NCBI GenBank assembly: GCA_015654675.1
Contig: JAATGM010000050.1
Location: forward strand, 26,524 to 90,523
Length of the DNA: 64,000 nt
Direction: 5' to 3'
Source of the DNA: Planctomycetota bacterium
GTDB taxonomy: Bacteria; Planctomycetota; Phycisphaerae; UBA1845; UTPLA1
Below are positions 1 through 9,097 of the stretch, piece after piece. The notes beneath the pieces were generated by a model. It saw only the letters and a program-made list of their open reading frames with translations. It ran no database searches and was not told where the DNA came from. Position numbers and translations under genes: made by a program. Positions within the stretch are counted from its first letter, which is position 1, and each line of letters starts with the position of its first letter.

Positions 1-2280
1 CATGCGCTTTGCGAGAAGAATGCCAGCCCTTCGCGCGACGAGATCACTAACGACTTGCGGGCGCATCTTTGCCGCTGCACGGGATACACGAAGATTGTGG
101 ATGCGATTGAACTTGTGGCGAGTGTGCGGCGCGGGGCACCGATGCCTGAGAATGGATGCGTCGGCAAGGTCGGCGAACGGCTGGCGCGGTACAGCGGGCA
201 TGAGGCGACGCTGGGGACGCGGCGGTTCATTGATGACATCAAGATCCCGGGAATGGTGTTTGCTGCGCCGCGGCTGAGCGATCATCCGCGAGCGCTGGTG
301 AAGCGGATTGACGCTGCGCGGGCGCTGGCGGTTGATGGCGTGTTGCGCGTTGTGACGGCAAAGGATGTGCCGGGCGAGCGGTTTGTCGGGTTGATCACGA
401 ATGACTGGCCGGTGTTCATCGCGGAGGGCGAAGAGACGCGGTACGTCGGTGATGTGCTAGCGTTCGTTGTCGCAGGGGATGTGCACACGGCTCGCAAGGC
501 GGCCGATCTGATTGAGATTGATTACGAAATACGCCAGCCGGTGACGACGCCGGATGAGGGGATGCGGCCGGATGCTCCGAAGATTCATCCGAAGGGGAAT
601 CTGCTCTCGCGGGCAGCGCTGATTCGGGGCGGGCCGGATGCGGTAATTGCGAAGTCGGCGCACGTGGTCGAGGGGACCTGGCAGACGCAGTGCATCGAGC
701 ACATGTTTCTGGAGCCCGAGGCATGCATCGCGTATCCGAGGGGGGATGGGCTGCACGTAATGACGCAGGGGCAGGGGATCTTCGACGATCGGCGGCAGAT
801 CGCGCGGATGATGGGGTGGCCGATCGAGCGATTGTCGGCGGAACTGGTGTCGAACGGCGGGGCGTTTGGCGGCAAGGAAGACATGTCGGTTCAGGCGCAG
901 ACGGCGCTGTGCGCCCATCTGGTGGGCAAGCCGGTGAAGTGCGTGCTGACGCGCGAGCAGAGTCTGCGGGTGCACCCGAAGCGGCACCCGGTGCGGATCG
1001 GACTCAAGGTGGGCTGCGATGCAGAGGGGCGGCTGACAGCGGTGCGGGCGCGGATCGTGGGCGATAAGGGGGCGTATGCGTCGGTCGGGGCGAAGGTGTT
1101 GGAGCGCGCGGCGGGGCACGCGATCGGGCCGTATCGCTGCGAGAATATTGATATCGAGTCGCTAGCTGTGTACACAAATAATCCGCCGAATGGGGCGATG
1201 CGCGGGTTTGGGGCGAACCAGGCGGCGTACGCGATTGAGGGAGCGCTGGACATGCTGGCCGAGAAGGTCGGCATTGACGGATGGGAGATTCGATCGCGAA
1301 ACATCCTTGAGCCGGGCGATCGGTTCTGCACCGGGCAGCGGTTGACGAAGCCGTTTGGGCTGCGGAAGACGCTCGAGTCGGTTAAGGAGATTTATCGCGG
1401 GGCGAAGTACGCGGGGATTGCCTGCGGGATCAAGAACGTCGGGATTGGGAACGGGTTGCCGGAAGCGGGCCGGGCGAGTCTGACCATCGAGCAGGATGGG
1501 ACGATCATGCTCCGGACCGGACATACCGAGATGGGGCAGGGATTGTTTACGGTTGCAATTCAGACTGCCGTGCAGGAGACCGGGATTCCCGCCGAGTTTT
1601 TTGAGGCGCGATGCGACACGGTGGATCCCAATGACTGCGGGCAGACGACGGGCAGCAGGGGGACTGTATTGACTTGTCATGCGGTGATTGACGCGTGCAA
1701 GAAATTCAATGCGGATTGGGAGGCGGTTCGGGCGATGGACGTGCTCGGCGCATTGAAGAAGCTGGCCGGGAAAAAGTATCTGGGTGAGTGGAAGTGTTAT
1801 CCGACGGACAAGTTTGGGGCGGATGTGGCGGAGCCGAAGACGCATTTGACCTACGGGTTTGCGACGCAGGTGTGCATTCTGGATGACGAGGGGAAGCTAA
1901 AGAAGTTTGTTGCGGCGCACGATGTGGGGCGGGTGATGAACCCGACGCTGCTGGAGGGGCAGCTTGAGGGGTCGATTCATATGGGGCTTGGCTATGCTCT
2001 GACCGAGGAGATGGTGTATGAGCAGGGGCGGCTGGTGACGGACGACGTGAAGTCGTGCGGTGTGCTGCGGGCGCATCACATGCCTGAGATCGAGATGATT
2101 CTGATCGAGGAACCCGATCCGGAGTGTCCGTATGGGGCGCGCGGCGTGGCCGAGATCGGTTTGGTGCCGACGGCGCCGGCGGTGGCGGGGGCCTTGTACA
2201 AATTTGACGGGGTGCGGCGAACGACGCTTCCAATGAAAGATTCGCCGGCGGCGCGGGCGATTCTCGGGAAGAAGGGCTGA
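1..2280 (+). CDS. Fused [2Fe-2S]/molybdopterin xanthine dehydrogenase-type hydroxylase (5' end outside window)
   Basis: The reading frame is open from base 1, so the N-terminus lies outside the window. The fragment begins in the second [2Fe-2S] subdomain (CRCTGY, fragment residues 25-30) and runs straight into a full molybdopterin-binding region: GGAFGGKE near 286-293, AMRGFGANQ near 400, GHTEMGQG, and the expected catalytic glutamate near 718 (GVAEIG). Fusion of the Fe-S domain to the Mo domain with no FAD domain is the layout of the predicted selenium-dependent xanthine dehydrogenase/purine hydroxylase family (TIGR03311 type). It should hydroxylate a purine or similar heterocycle in the cytoplasm. 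The xdhC-like gene starts 17 nt downstream, which fits its need for a sulfurated Mo cofactor. Selenium dependence is family knowledge; no selenium gene is visible here. Confidence 0.9.
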   Translation, partial: HALCEKNASPSRDEITNDLRAHLCRCTGYTKIVDAIELVASVRRGAPMPENGCVGKVGERLARYSGHEATLGTRRFIDDIKIPGMVFAAPRLSDHPRALVKRIDAARALAVDGVLRVVTAKDVPGERFVGLITNDWPVFIAEGEETRYVGDVLAFVVAGDVHTARKAADLIEIDYEIRQPVTTPDEGMRPDAPKIHPKGNLLSRAALIRGGPDAVIAKSAHVVEGTWQTQCIEHMFLEPEACIAYPRGDGLHVMTQGQGIFDDRRQIARMMGWPIERLSAELVSNGGAFGGKEDMSVQAQTALCAHLVGKPVKCVLTREQSLRVHPKRHPVRIGLKVGCDAEGRLTAVRARIVGDKGAYASVGAKVLERAAGHAIGPYRCENIDIESLAVYTNNPPNGAMRGFGANQAAYAIEGALDMLAEKVGIDGWEIRSRNILEPGDRFCTGQRLTKPFGLRKTLESVKEIYRGAKYAGIACGIKNVGIGNGLPEAGRASLTIEQDGTIMLRTGHTEMGQGLFTVAIQTAVQETGIPAEFFEARCDTVDPNDCGQTTGSRGTVLTCHAVIDACKKFNADWEAVRAMDVLGALKKLAGKKYLGEWKCYPTDKFGADVAEPKTHLTYGFATQVCILDDEGKLKKFVAAHDVGRVMNPTLLEGQLEGSIHMGLGYALTEEMVYEQGRLVTDDVKSCGVLRAHHMPEIEMILIEEPDPECPYGARGVAEIGLVPTAPAVAGALYKFDGVRRTTLPMKDSPAARAILGKKG

Positions 2281-2297
2281 ACGCCGGCGGGGCCAAG

Positions 2298-3254
2298 ATG
2301 AGTTCGTTCGCTTCACTCTTTGAGTCGCTCGTCAGGCAGATTGAGCATGGGCGGCGCGTGGCGGTTTGCGCCGTTGTCGGGGCCAGCGGGTCGACACCGC
2401 AATCGCCGGGGGCGACTTTGCTGTTGCATGAGAACGGGACGACGGAGGGGACGCTCGGTGGCGGGTGCGTCGAGGCGGAGGTTCGCAAGCGAGCAATCGG
2501 GATGTTGCAGCGGGGCGAGTCTGGGTTACTGAGGTTCAGTCTGGATCATGATTATGGATGGGACGATGGGCTGATCTGCGGCGGCAACATGATTGTTGCA
2601 GTGCAGACCATCTCGGACGCCGAAACTGCGAAGCCGTTTGCGGATGCGCGGAACTCGCTGGAGATTGGGCGGCCGGCTTGTGTGGGAATTCGCGTGCTGG
2701 AAGACGGGTTGCCGTGCGAATATCGACTGCATCTTGAAGCGCCGGCGGAGTTGGTGATTGCCGGGGCGGGGCATGTTGGGGCGGCGCTGGCGAAGCTGGC
2801 GATCGGGTTGAACTTCGATGTCAGCGTGATTGATGATCGGGCGGACCTGGCTTGCGCGGACCGGTTGCCCGCGCCGATCAAGGCGGTCGTGGGGGACATA
2901 GAGAAATCGCTGCGGGACTGGCCGATCGGGGCGGGGACGTTTGTTGTGATCGTGACGCGCGGGCATAACCATGACGAGGCGGCGCTGCACGCAGTAATAG
3001 ATTCGCCGGCACGGTATATCGGGATGATCGGCAGCCGGCGAAAGGTGAAGCTGATTTTTGACGATCTGGTCGCGTTGGGGGTTGATCCGGCCAAGCTGGA
3101 GCGGGTGCATTCGCCGATCGGGCTGAAGATCGGGAGCGTGACGGTGCCCGAGATCGCGGTCAGCATCGCTGCTGAGTTGATCCAGGTGCGGCGGAGCGAT
3201 CCACCGACGCGGGTCGAAGGGCCGTTTGAAGTGGCTTCGACCGGCTTGTCGTAG
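2298..3254 (+). CDS. xdhC: XdhC/CoxI-family molybdenum cofactor maturation protein
   Basis: A 318-residue protein with both XdhC modules. The N-terminal XdhC/CoxI domain has GSTPQSPGA and LGGGCVEAEV (residues about 32-60). The C-terminal Rossmann-like domain has VIAGAGHVG near 152 and IGMIGSRRK near 238. XdhC proteins bind the Mo cofactor, help insert the terminal sulfido ligand and deliver it to xanthine dehydrogenase-type enzymes. It follows the fused hydroxylase by 17 nt and probably shares its transcript. It may also serve the three-subunit enzyme encoded at 3883-7374, for which no second XdhC is visible. Confidence 0.9.
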   Translation: MSSFASLFESLVRQIEHGRRVAVCAVVGASGSTPQSPGATLLLHENGTTEGTLGGGCVEAEVRKRAIGMLQRGESGLLRFSLDHDYGWDDGLICGGNMIVAVQTISDAETAKPFADARNSLEIGRPACVGIRVLEDGLPCEYRLHLEAPAELVIAGAGHVGAALAKLAIGLNFDVSVIDDRADLACADRLPAPIKAVVGDIEKSLRDWPIGAGTFVVIVTRGHNHDEAALHAVIDSPARYIGMIGSRRKVKLIFDDLVALGVDPAKLERVHSPIGLKIGSVTVPEIAVSIAAELIQVRRSDPPTRVEGPFEVASTGLS

Positions 3255-3280
3255 CGAGTCGGCGACCGCACAATCGGCGC

Positions 3281-3874
3281 ATGTCTCAATCCATTCGACG
3301 GCTTTGCGTTTTTTGTGGTTCGAGTCACGGGGCTGATCCGGCGTTTGCCGAGGTCGCGCGGTCGTTTGGGTCGCTGCTGGCGCGCGAGCGGATTACGCTG
3401 GTTTATGGCGGGGGGAATGTGGGGTTGATGGGGGTGATCGCCGACGCGGTGCTCGCCGGCGGTGGGCAGGTGGTCGGCGTCATTCCGCACGGGCTGGAGC
3501 AGAAGGAGCTGGCGCATCGCGGGTTGACGGAGCTGCACGTGGTCGACTCGATGCACGAGCGCAAGGCGATGATGGCGGACTTGTCAGATGGATTCGTGGC
3601 GATGCCGGGCGGGCTGGGGACGTTTGAGGAGATTCTGGAGATCATCACCTGGGCGCAGCTTGGGATTCATCGCAAGCCGTGCGGGTTTTTGAGTGTACGC
3701 GGGTACTACGACAAGCTCATGGGGTTTCTTGATTACGCGGTTGAGCAGAAGCTGTTCAAGCCGGAGCATCGGGCGATGATTCTGGTGGAGGCCGAGCCGG
3801 AGGCGATGTTGCGGTCGGCGCGGGGGTATGAGGCGACGGTAGTGGAGACGTGGATCGGGCGCGGGGAGCGATGA
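3281..3874 (+). CDS. LOG-family nucleotide 5'-monophosphate phosphoribohydrolase
   Basis: A 197-residue Rossmann-fold protein with the LOG signature PGGLGTFEE at residues about 109-117 and an N-terminal CVFCGSS motif (TIGR00730 family). Proteins of this family cleave the N-glycosidic bond of AMP-type nucleotides or cytokinin nucleotides, releasing the free base and ribose 5-phosphate. It lies 26 nt after xdhC on the same strand and converges with the FAD subunit gene, 8 nt away. Placement between two purine-hydroxylase systems fits a role in releasing purine bases for oxidation, but this is inferred from context only. No Shine-Dalgarno sequence is obvious before the ATG. Confidence 0.88.
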   Translation: MSQSIRRLCVFCGSSHGADPAFAEVARSFGSLLARERITLVYGGGNVGLMGVIADAVLAGGGQVVGVIPHGLEQKELAHRGLTELHVVDSMHERKAMMADLSDGFVAMPGGLGTFEEILEIITWAQLGIHRKPCGFLSVRGYYDKLMGFLDYAVEQKLFKPEHRAMILVEAEPEAMLRSARGYEATVVETWIGRGER

Positions 3875-3882
3875 GCTGTGAG

Positions 3883-4701
3883 CTATGCTTTGTCGGCCAA
3901 CCGGTAGAAGAGCACACGGCTCAGGACCGTTTCACGGTAGGCGGCGGTGGAGCGCATGTCGTTGATGGGGGCGATGTCGTTCTTGAGGATGTCACGGATT
4001 TCTTCGGGGGATTTGAACTTTTGGCCTTTTTGCAAGGCGGACTCGAGGTTGCGACAGCGGCAGACGTAGGGTGCGACGCTGTTGGCGACCACCCGCCAGC
4101 CCTTTTCGTCGTTTACGACGGCAACGCCGACTTTAGTGATGGTCTGAGCGGCGCGGGCGCCTACTTTTTCGAACCACTCGGCCTTGCGCGTGCGGCGAGG
4201 GATCTGGATGGCAACGATCAGTTCGTCGGGGAGGCGGACGGTTTTTTTGTAGCCGGTGTAGTAGCCGTCTAGTTGGACTTCACGGCGGCCGCGTGTCGAT
4301 TGAAGGACGACGGTGGCATCGTAGGCCATGAGGACAGGGACGCCGTCGGCGGCGGGGGAGCCGTTGCCGATGTTGCCGGCCCAGGTGCCGCGAGTCTGAA
4401 TCTGCATTGCGCCGACCTGGCGGGCGGCTTCGGCGAGCAGCGGGAAGGCACGCGAGACTTCGGGGCTTGCGATGACATCCCAATAAGTCGTGAGCGCACC
4501 GAGTTCGAGCGTGTCGGCCGTGAGCCGCATTGCGGCCAATTCACCGCCGAGTTGTGAGAGATCGAGAAGTGCGAGTTTTTCCTTGGGCTTGTGGTGCCAG
4601 GAGACGAGCAGGTCGGTACCGCCGGCGATCGGCGTCGGAGTTGGCGTCGCCGCCATGAGGGCGAGGGCGTCGTGCAGCGTGTAAGGGCGGTGGACTTGCA
4701 C
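3883..4701 (-). CDS. Xanthine dehydrogenase FAD-binding subunit
   Basis: The 272-residue product has the FAD-binding PIAGGTD motif at residues 24-30, the GNIGNGSPAADG motif and a C-terminal CO-dehydrogenase flavoprotein domain (start of that domain near EKVGARAAQTI). This subunit passes electrons from the Fe-S clusters to NAD+ or another acceptor. I place the start at GTG 4701, just after the stop of the Fe-S subunit gene and preceded by AAGGCGG; the open frame continues upstream, but that part is only an antisense-frame reading of the neighbour. It is the last gene of a three-gene minus-strand operon. Confidence 0.9.
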   Translation of the reverse strand: MQVHRPYTLHDALALMAATPTPTPIAGGTDLLVSWHHKPKEKLALLDLSQLGGELAAMRLTADTLELGALTTYWDVIASPEVSRAFPLLAEAARQVGAMQIQTRGTWAGNIGNGSPAADGVPVLMAYDATVVLQSTRGRREVQLDGYYTGYKKTVRLPDELIVAIQIPRRTRKAEWFEKVGARAAQTITKVGVAVVNDEKGWRVVANSVAPYVCRCRNLESALQKGQKFKSPEEIRDILKNDIAPINDMRSTAAYRETVLSRVLFYRLADKA

Positions 4702-4703
4702 GC

Positions 4704-5166
<463 letters not shown>

Positions 5167-5174
<8 letters not shown>

Positions 5175-7374
5175 GGCCTCGGCCCTCCGTGGCCTTGAGG
5201 AGCAATTCAGGCGTTACTGGTATTTCGTTTATGGTTGTTGTGACCGCGCGGCTGATGGCATTCACAATGGCCGGTGCGGGGCCGTCCATCGGTAGTTCGC
5301 CGATGCCTTTCGCGCCGCCGGGGCCCCAGTGTGACGGACGCTCTTCGAAGACGACGCGGATGGGCGGGAGGTCGCCGGCTGAAGGGATGACGTAGTTTGT
5401 CATCTGGCAGTTTTTCATGGCGCCGTCTTCCAGAACGACGTTTTCGTAGAGCGCCCAGCCAATGCCCTGAACCACGCCGCCGGCGATCTGTCCAGTGGCG
5501 AGGGTGGTATTGAGGACACGGCCGACTTCCTGCAAGGCGACGAAGTCGGTGACGCGAACGCGGCACGTTCGCAGATCGACCTCGACGTCGGCGACGTAGG
5601 TGGCCCAGGAATAGGTGGCGTAGGCGTCGCCGCGATAGGTTTTGTCGTCCCACTGGATCGACGCGGGCTTTTGATATTTGGCGCGGCCGACGAGCGATTT
5701 TCCGGGGAGAGATGCGTGGCGGCGGATGTCATCGCTGATCTCAGGATCGCCAGACTTTCGGCCGAGTTGGTGGAGGAGGTCGTCGCAGGCCTGCTCAATG
5801 AGCTTGCCGACGACCATGGCGGTGCGGCTGGCGACGGTGGGGCCGCTGTTGGGGACGCGCGAAGTGTCGGGGGTGGCGACGCGGACCTGTTCGGTGGGGA
5901 TGCCGAGTCGCTCGGCGACGACTTGCGTGAGAATGGTGGTGGTTCCCTGGCCCATATCGGTTTGAGCGGTCTGAAGTTCGACAGTGCCGTCGGGTTTACC
6001 TTCGATCCAGACTTCGGAAGCCAGGTAGGTTTCGCCGCCGCCGGTAAAGCCCGCGCCGTGATGGAACGTCGCGAATCCAATGCCGCGGCGGAGGAATGGG
6101 TGCGACTTGTTGAACTCGGCGTGTGATTGAGTTCTCGCTTTGTATTGGGCGAGGTCGAGGGCTCGGTCCATCAGGGCGGGGAGGTCTGTGGGTTCTTTGT
6201 AGATCTGGCCGGTCGCAAGTGGCTGGCCGGTACGGACGAGGTTGCGGCGGCGGAGTTCGACCGGGTCGATCCCGATTCTGGCGGCGATGACATCCATGTG
6301 GCGTTCAATGGCGAAAATGGTTTGCGGTGCGCCGAAGCCGCGGAAGGCGCCGTAAGGGGGTGAGTTGGTAAGCCGGGCTTCGCCGCGGATATGGATGTTC
6401 TCACAGAAATAGGGGCCGGCGGCGTGAATACATCCGCGGCTGAGGACGACGGGGGAGAGCGTGACATACGCGCCGCCGTCGAGGAGGACATCGATCTCCA
6501 TTGCGAGCAGGCGGCCGTCTTTGTCGAGTGCGGTGCGGTGCCGCGTGCGGCTGGGATGGCGCTTGGTGGTGACGGCCATGTCTTCCTGGCGGTCGTAGAT
6601 CATCTTCACGGGCGCGCCGGATTTTTCGGCGAGCAGGGCGGCGTGGATGGCGAGCAGTGAGGGATATTCTTCCTTGCCGCCGAAGCCGCCGCCGACTGGG
6701 GACTGGATGACGCGGAAGGCATCGCGAGAGCGACCGAAGAGGTGCGTCAATGCATCGAGGACGTAGTAAGGACATTGCATCGAGCCGCGAACGGTGAGCC
6801 GGCCATCCTGCCATTGTGCGAGCATGCCTTGCGTCTCGAGATAGACGTGCTCCTGCGAGCCGGTGACATATTCGCCTTCGATGATGTGTGCGGCGCGGGC
6901 AAAGACAGGGCCGGGGTCGCCCTGGCGAATGTCGATGTGCTTGAGGACATTGTCGGATTTGTATTGGATGAGATCAGGGGTGAGAGGCGCGGCCGGATCG
7001 AGGATGGCTGGCAAAGGTTCCACGTCGACGCGAATGGCTCGAAGCGCATCACGAAGCTTGTGCACGGACGGGTGGGCGAGAAGCAGGATGGGTTCGTGTT
7101 TGTGTCGAACCTCTCCGGCCGCGAGGACGGGCTGATCGACATCAATGAGCTTGAGTTGATTGGGGCCAGGGATGTCGCGATGGTCGACGATTGTGATGTC
7201 GTTCCAATCGAAGGCCGGGTCAAAGTGGATGTCACGGATTTTTCCGCGCGGGACGCTGCTGCGTACGGTGGCACCGTGCCAAGCGCCCGGAGTCGGGAGG
7301 TCGTCCACATAGGCGGCGCGGCCGGCGAGCTTGTCGAGTCCATCGATGCGAGGAAGGTCAGCGCCGGCGGGCAT
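5167..7374 (-). CDS. Xanthine dehydrogenase molybdopterin-binding subunit
   Basis: The 735-residue catalytic subunit has an N-terminal a/b hammerhead domain (GRAAYVDDLPTPGAWHGA) and the Mo-cofactor domains: GGGFGGKEE, AFRGFGAPQ, QTDMGQGTT and, near the C-terminus, the catalytic Glu in GAKGIGELPMDG. Together with the two downstream genes it makes a heterotrimeric xanthine/aldehyde-oxidase-type enzyme. The substrate is most likely a purine, given the XdhC and LOG neighbours, but this family also oxidises aldehydes and other heterocycles. It is the first gene of the operon; the 5' region holds a direct repeat at 7410-7440 that could be an operator. No clear Shine-Dalgarno sequence precedes the ATG. 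Confidence 0.92.
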
Positions 7375-7409
7375 GGTCGGTTGGTCTCACGATCGTCCGT
7401 CGGAATCGA

Positions 7410-7440
7410 TAATACTTGGTCGCTGTCCGGGTTAATACTT
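7410..7440. repeat. Direct repeat TAATACTT x2, 23 bp apart, upstream of the xanthine dehydrogenase operon
   Basis: The octamer TAATACTT occurs at 7410-7417 and again at 7433-7440, a 23-bp period, about two helical turns. Both copies lie 36-66 bp upstream of the minus-strand start codon at 7374. On that strand the promoter-proximal copy supplies TATTA, which could form part of a -10 box. The spacing is typical of tandem regulator half-sites, but no regulator is identified. Confidence 0.4.
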
Positions 7441-7618
7441 TGCAAACCGGGGGAAAGTTTCGCTGGGATTGTGTCGGCGGCACGGTGATTGATGCATTAC
7501 CGGGTCAGAGGAGAGGACCCTGAAGTTGTAACGCTATTAATAATCGCAGTTTAGGTCATATCTCTGCGGTTTGAGTTCGCGTTATTTCGGACGGTCAGCC
7601 CCTGAAGCGTGTGATTAG

Positions 7619-7646
7619 GCACAGTTATGCTGTGCTATAATGCACA
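7619..7646 (+). promoter_or_regulatory. Extended -10 promoter flanked by overlapping inverted repeats (histidine kinase gene)
   Basis: An extended -10 element, TGC-TATAAT, lies at 7633-7641. It is framed by three alternating half-sites: GCACAG (7619-7624), CTGTGC (7630-7635) and GCACA (7642-7646). The first two form a perfect 6-bp inverted repeat with a 5-nt spacer, and the last two form a 5-bp inverted repeat enclosing the -10 box itself. A protein bound here would block RNA polymerase. The predicted transcription start falls on or next to ATG 7648. No good -35 box is visible. Confidence 0.55.
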
Positions 7647-7647
7647 C

Positions 7648-9093
7648 ATGGGGCACTTTCCGGGCATCGGGCAAGGGCGAATGTCACGTATCAGGTGGTA
7701 CCACATATTTTTCGTCCTGAGCGTCATCGATGCCGGCGCAGTGGTCGTGAGTTTGGAATGGCACCGGCAAACGCTTTCGAGCGTTGACCGGCTGATCGAG
7801 CGGTCGGTTCGGTTGGATGAGCAGTCGCGGTGGCTGCGGCGTGTGGAGCAGGGAATCATTGAATTGGGTGAGCCCGGGAACGATTTGTTTGAATCGAACC
7901 GGTTGGACGCTGAGTGCGTCCGCTACGAGGCAGCTCAGGCGCGTATGAGACGAACGATTGCTGACGCCGGCCGGAATGGGATGGACGCCGAGACGTTGCG
8001 GAAGGCAATTGGCTCGATGGAGTTATCGACCGAGCAGATATTCAGCATTTTTCAGGACTATTCGGCGCCGGACATTGACGTAAGCGAGCAGCACGCACTG
8101 CTTCAGTCGGCGGCGCGATCGATGGCGCAACTTGATCAGCACCATGTTCAGGCGATGCGGGTACTTGGCCTTATGACGGCGCGGTGCGCGGCGGAGCGCG
8201 ATGAGCTTCTGCACCGGCACGAGTACGAGCTGCAGAATCGCGTGGCCATCGAGCGGTATTTCATCGCGTGCGTCGTGGTGATTCTCGTTGGACTGCTCTA
8301 TTTCGGGCGGCGAATGCGGCAGACGACGCTTTCGCTGGAAGCTGAGCGGCGTCGCGCGGAAGAGGAGCGACGCGAGCGTCTGGCGTCGATCGGTGAACTT
8401 TGCTCGAGCGTCGCGCATGGCATTCGCAATCCGCTGGCGGCGATTCGCAGTTCGGCGCAACTTTCGCTTGAGCAGGGGCAAATCGGCGCGGAGGGGCGCG
8501 AGCGGTTGACGGACATCCTCGACGAGGCGCAACGGCTGGGCGATCGTGTGACCGGGCTTCTGAACATGGCGCGGATCAATTCCGCGACTTTCAGCGTGCT
8601 GAATCTGGAAGAGGTTACGCGGTCGGCAGTGCGCGAACTTCAGCCGGAGATGAGACGCCTGGGGCTCAGTGTCGACGTCGCGATTCCGCGGGAGCAGATT
8701 GAACTTCGCGGAGACCGCCGGCAACTCGAGCAGGCCATCATTGAATTGCTTTCGAACGCAATGGAACATTCGCCAGCGGGCGGAACCGTCGGCGTGCGTT
8801 GCGAGCCGCCCAACGGCGACGGGCGAGCGAGAATCAGCATTGAGGACGAAGGACCGGGTGTTCCGGTCGAAGTTCGTCCGCGGATATTTGACTTGTTTTT
8901 CACGACCAAGCCGTCCGGAACCGGAATCGGGCTGGCGACGGTCAAGCGAATCGCGCGACTTCATGAAGGGGACGTGGCGCTGGAAAGCACGGCAGGGGGC
9001 GGGGCACGGTTCGTTGTATCACTTCCGGCAACCCAGAGTACGAGCGAGGAGAGTTCGCTTGAGAGCGGTATCACGCCGCCAAGCAGGGAGTAG
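7648..9093 (+). CDS. Membrane sensor histidine kinase
   Basis: A membrane-anchored kinase with a first transmembrane segment at residues about 19-35, an extracytoplasmic helical sensor region (about 36-200), a second transmembrane segment (about 202-222) and cytoplasmic HisKA and HATPase domains. The phospho-accepting His is at 257 (SSVAHGIRNPL), the N box near ELLSNAMEHS, and the G boxes are EDEGPGVP and GTGIGLAT. It should phosphorylate the NtrC-type regulator encoded 4 nt downstream. I use ATG 7648, which coincides with the transcription start predicted from the extended -10 box. ATG 7681, preceded by AAGGGCGA, is the alternative. The signal it senses is unknown. Confidence 0.9.
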   Translation: MGHFPGIGQGRMSRIRWYHIFFVLSVIDAGAVVVSLEWHRQTLSSVDRLIERSVRLDEQSRWLRRVEQGIIELGEPGNDLFESNRLDAECVRYEAAQARMRRTIADAGRNGMDAETLRKAIGSMELSTEQIFSIFQDYSAPDIDVSEQHALLQSAARSMAQLDQHHVQAMRVLGLMTARCAAERDELLHRHEYELQNRVAIERYFIACVVVILVGLLYFGRRMRQTTLSLEAERRRAEEERRERLASIGELCSSVAHGIRNPLAAIRSSAQLSLEQGQIGAEGRERLTDILDEAQRLGDRVTGLLNMARINSATFSVLNLEEVTRSAVRELQPEMRRLGLSVDVAIPREQIELRGDRRQLEQAIIELLSNAMEHSPAGGTVGVRCEPPNGDGRARISIEDEGPGVPVEVRPRIFDLFFTTKPSGTGIGLATVKRIARLHEGDVALESTAGGGARFVVSLPATQSTSEESSLESGITPPSRE

Positions 9094-9097
9094 AAGG

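Noticed and set aside
2..277. Small open frame at the window start on the plus strand
   Set aside because: It lies in a different frame over the hydroxylase gene, whose protein carries recognisable Fe-S and Mo motifs.
3850..4272. 140-codon plus-strand frame over the FAD subunit gene
   Set aside because: It is the antisense of a protein with FAD motifs and has no recognisable domain of its own.
8669..9097. N-terminal extension of the NtrC-type regulator
   Set aside because: These codons read the kinase gene in another frame; the receiver domain starts at the ATG of 9098 with its own ribosome site.
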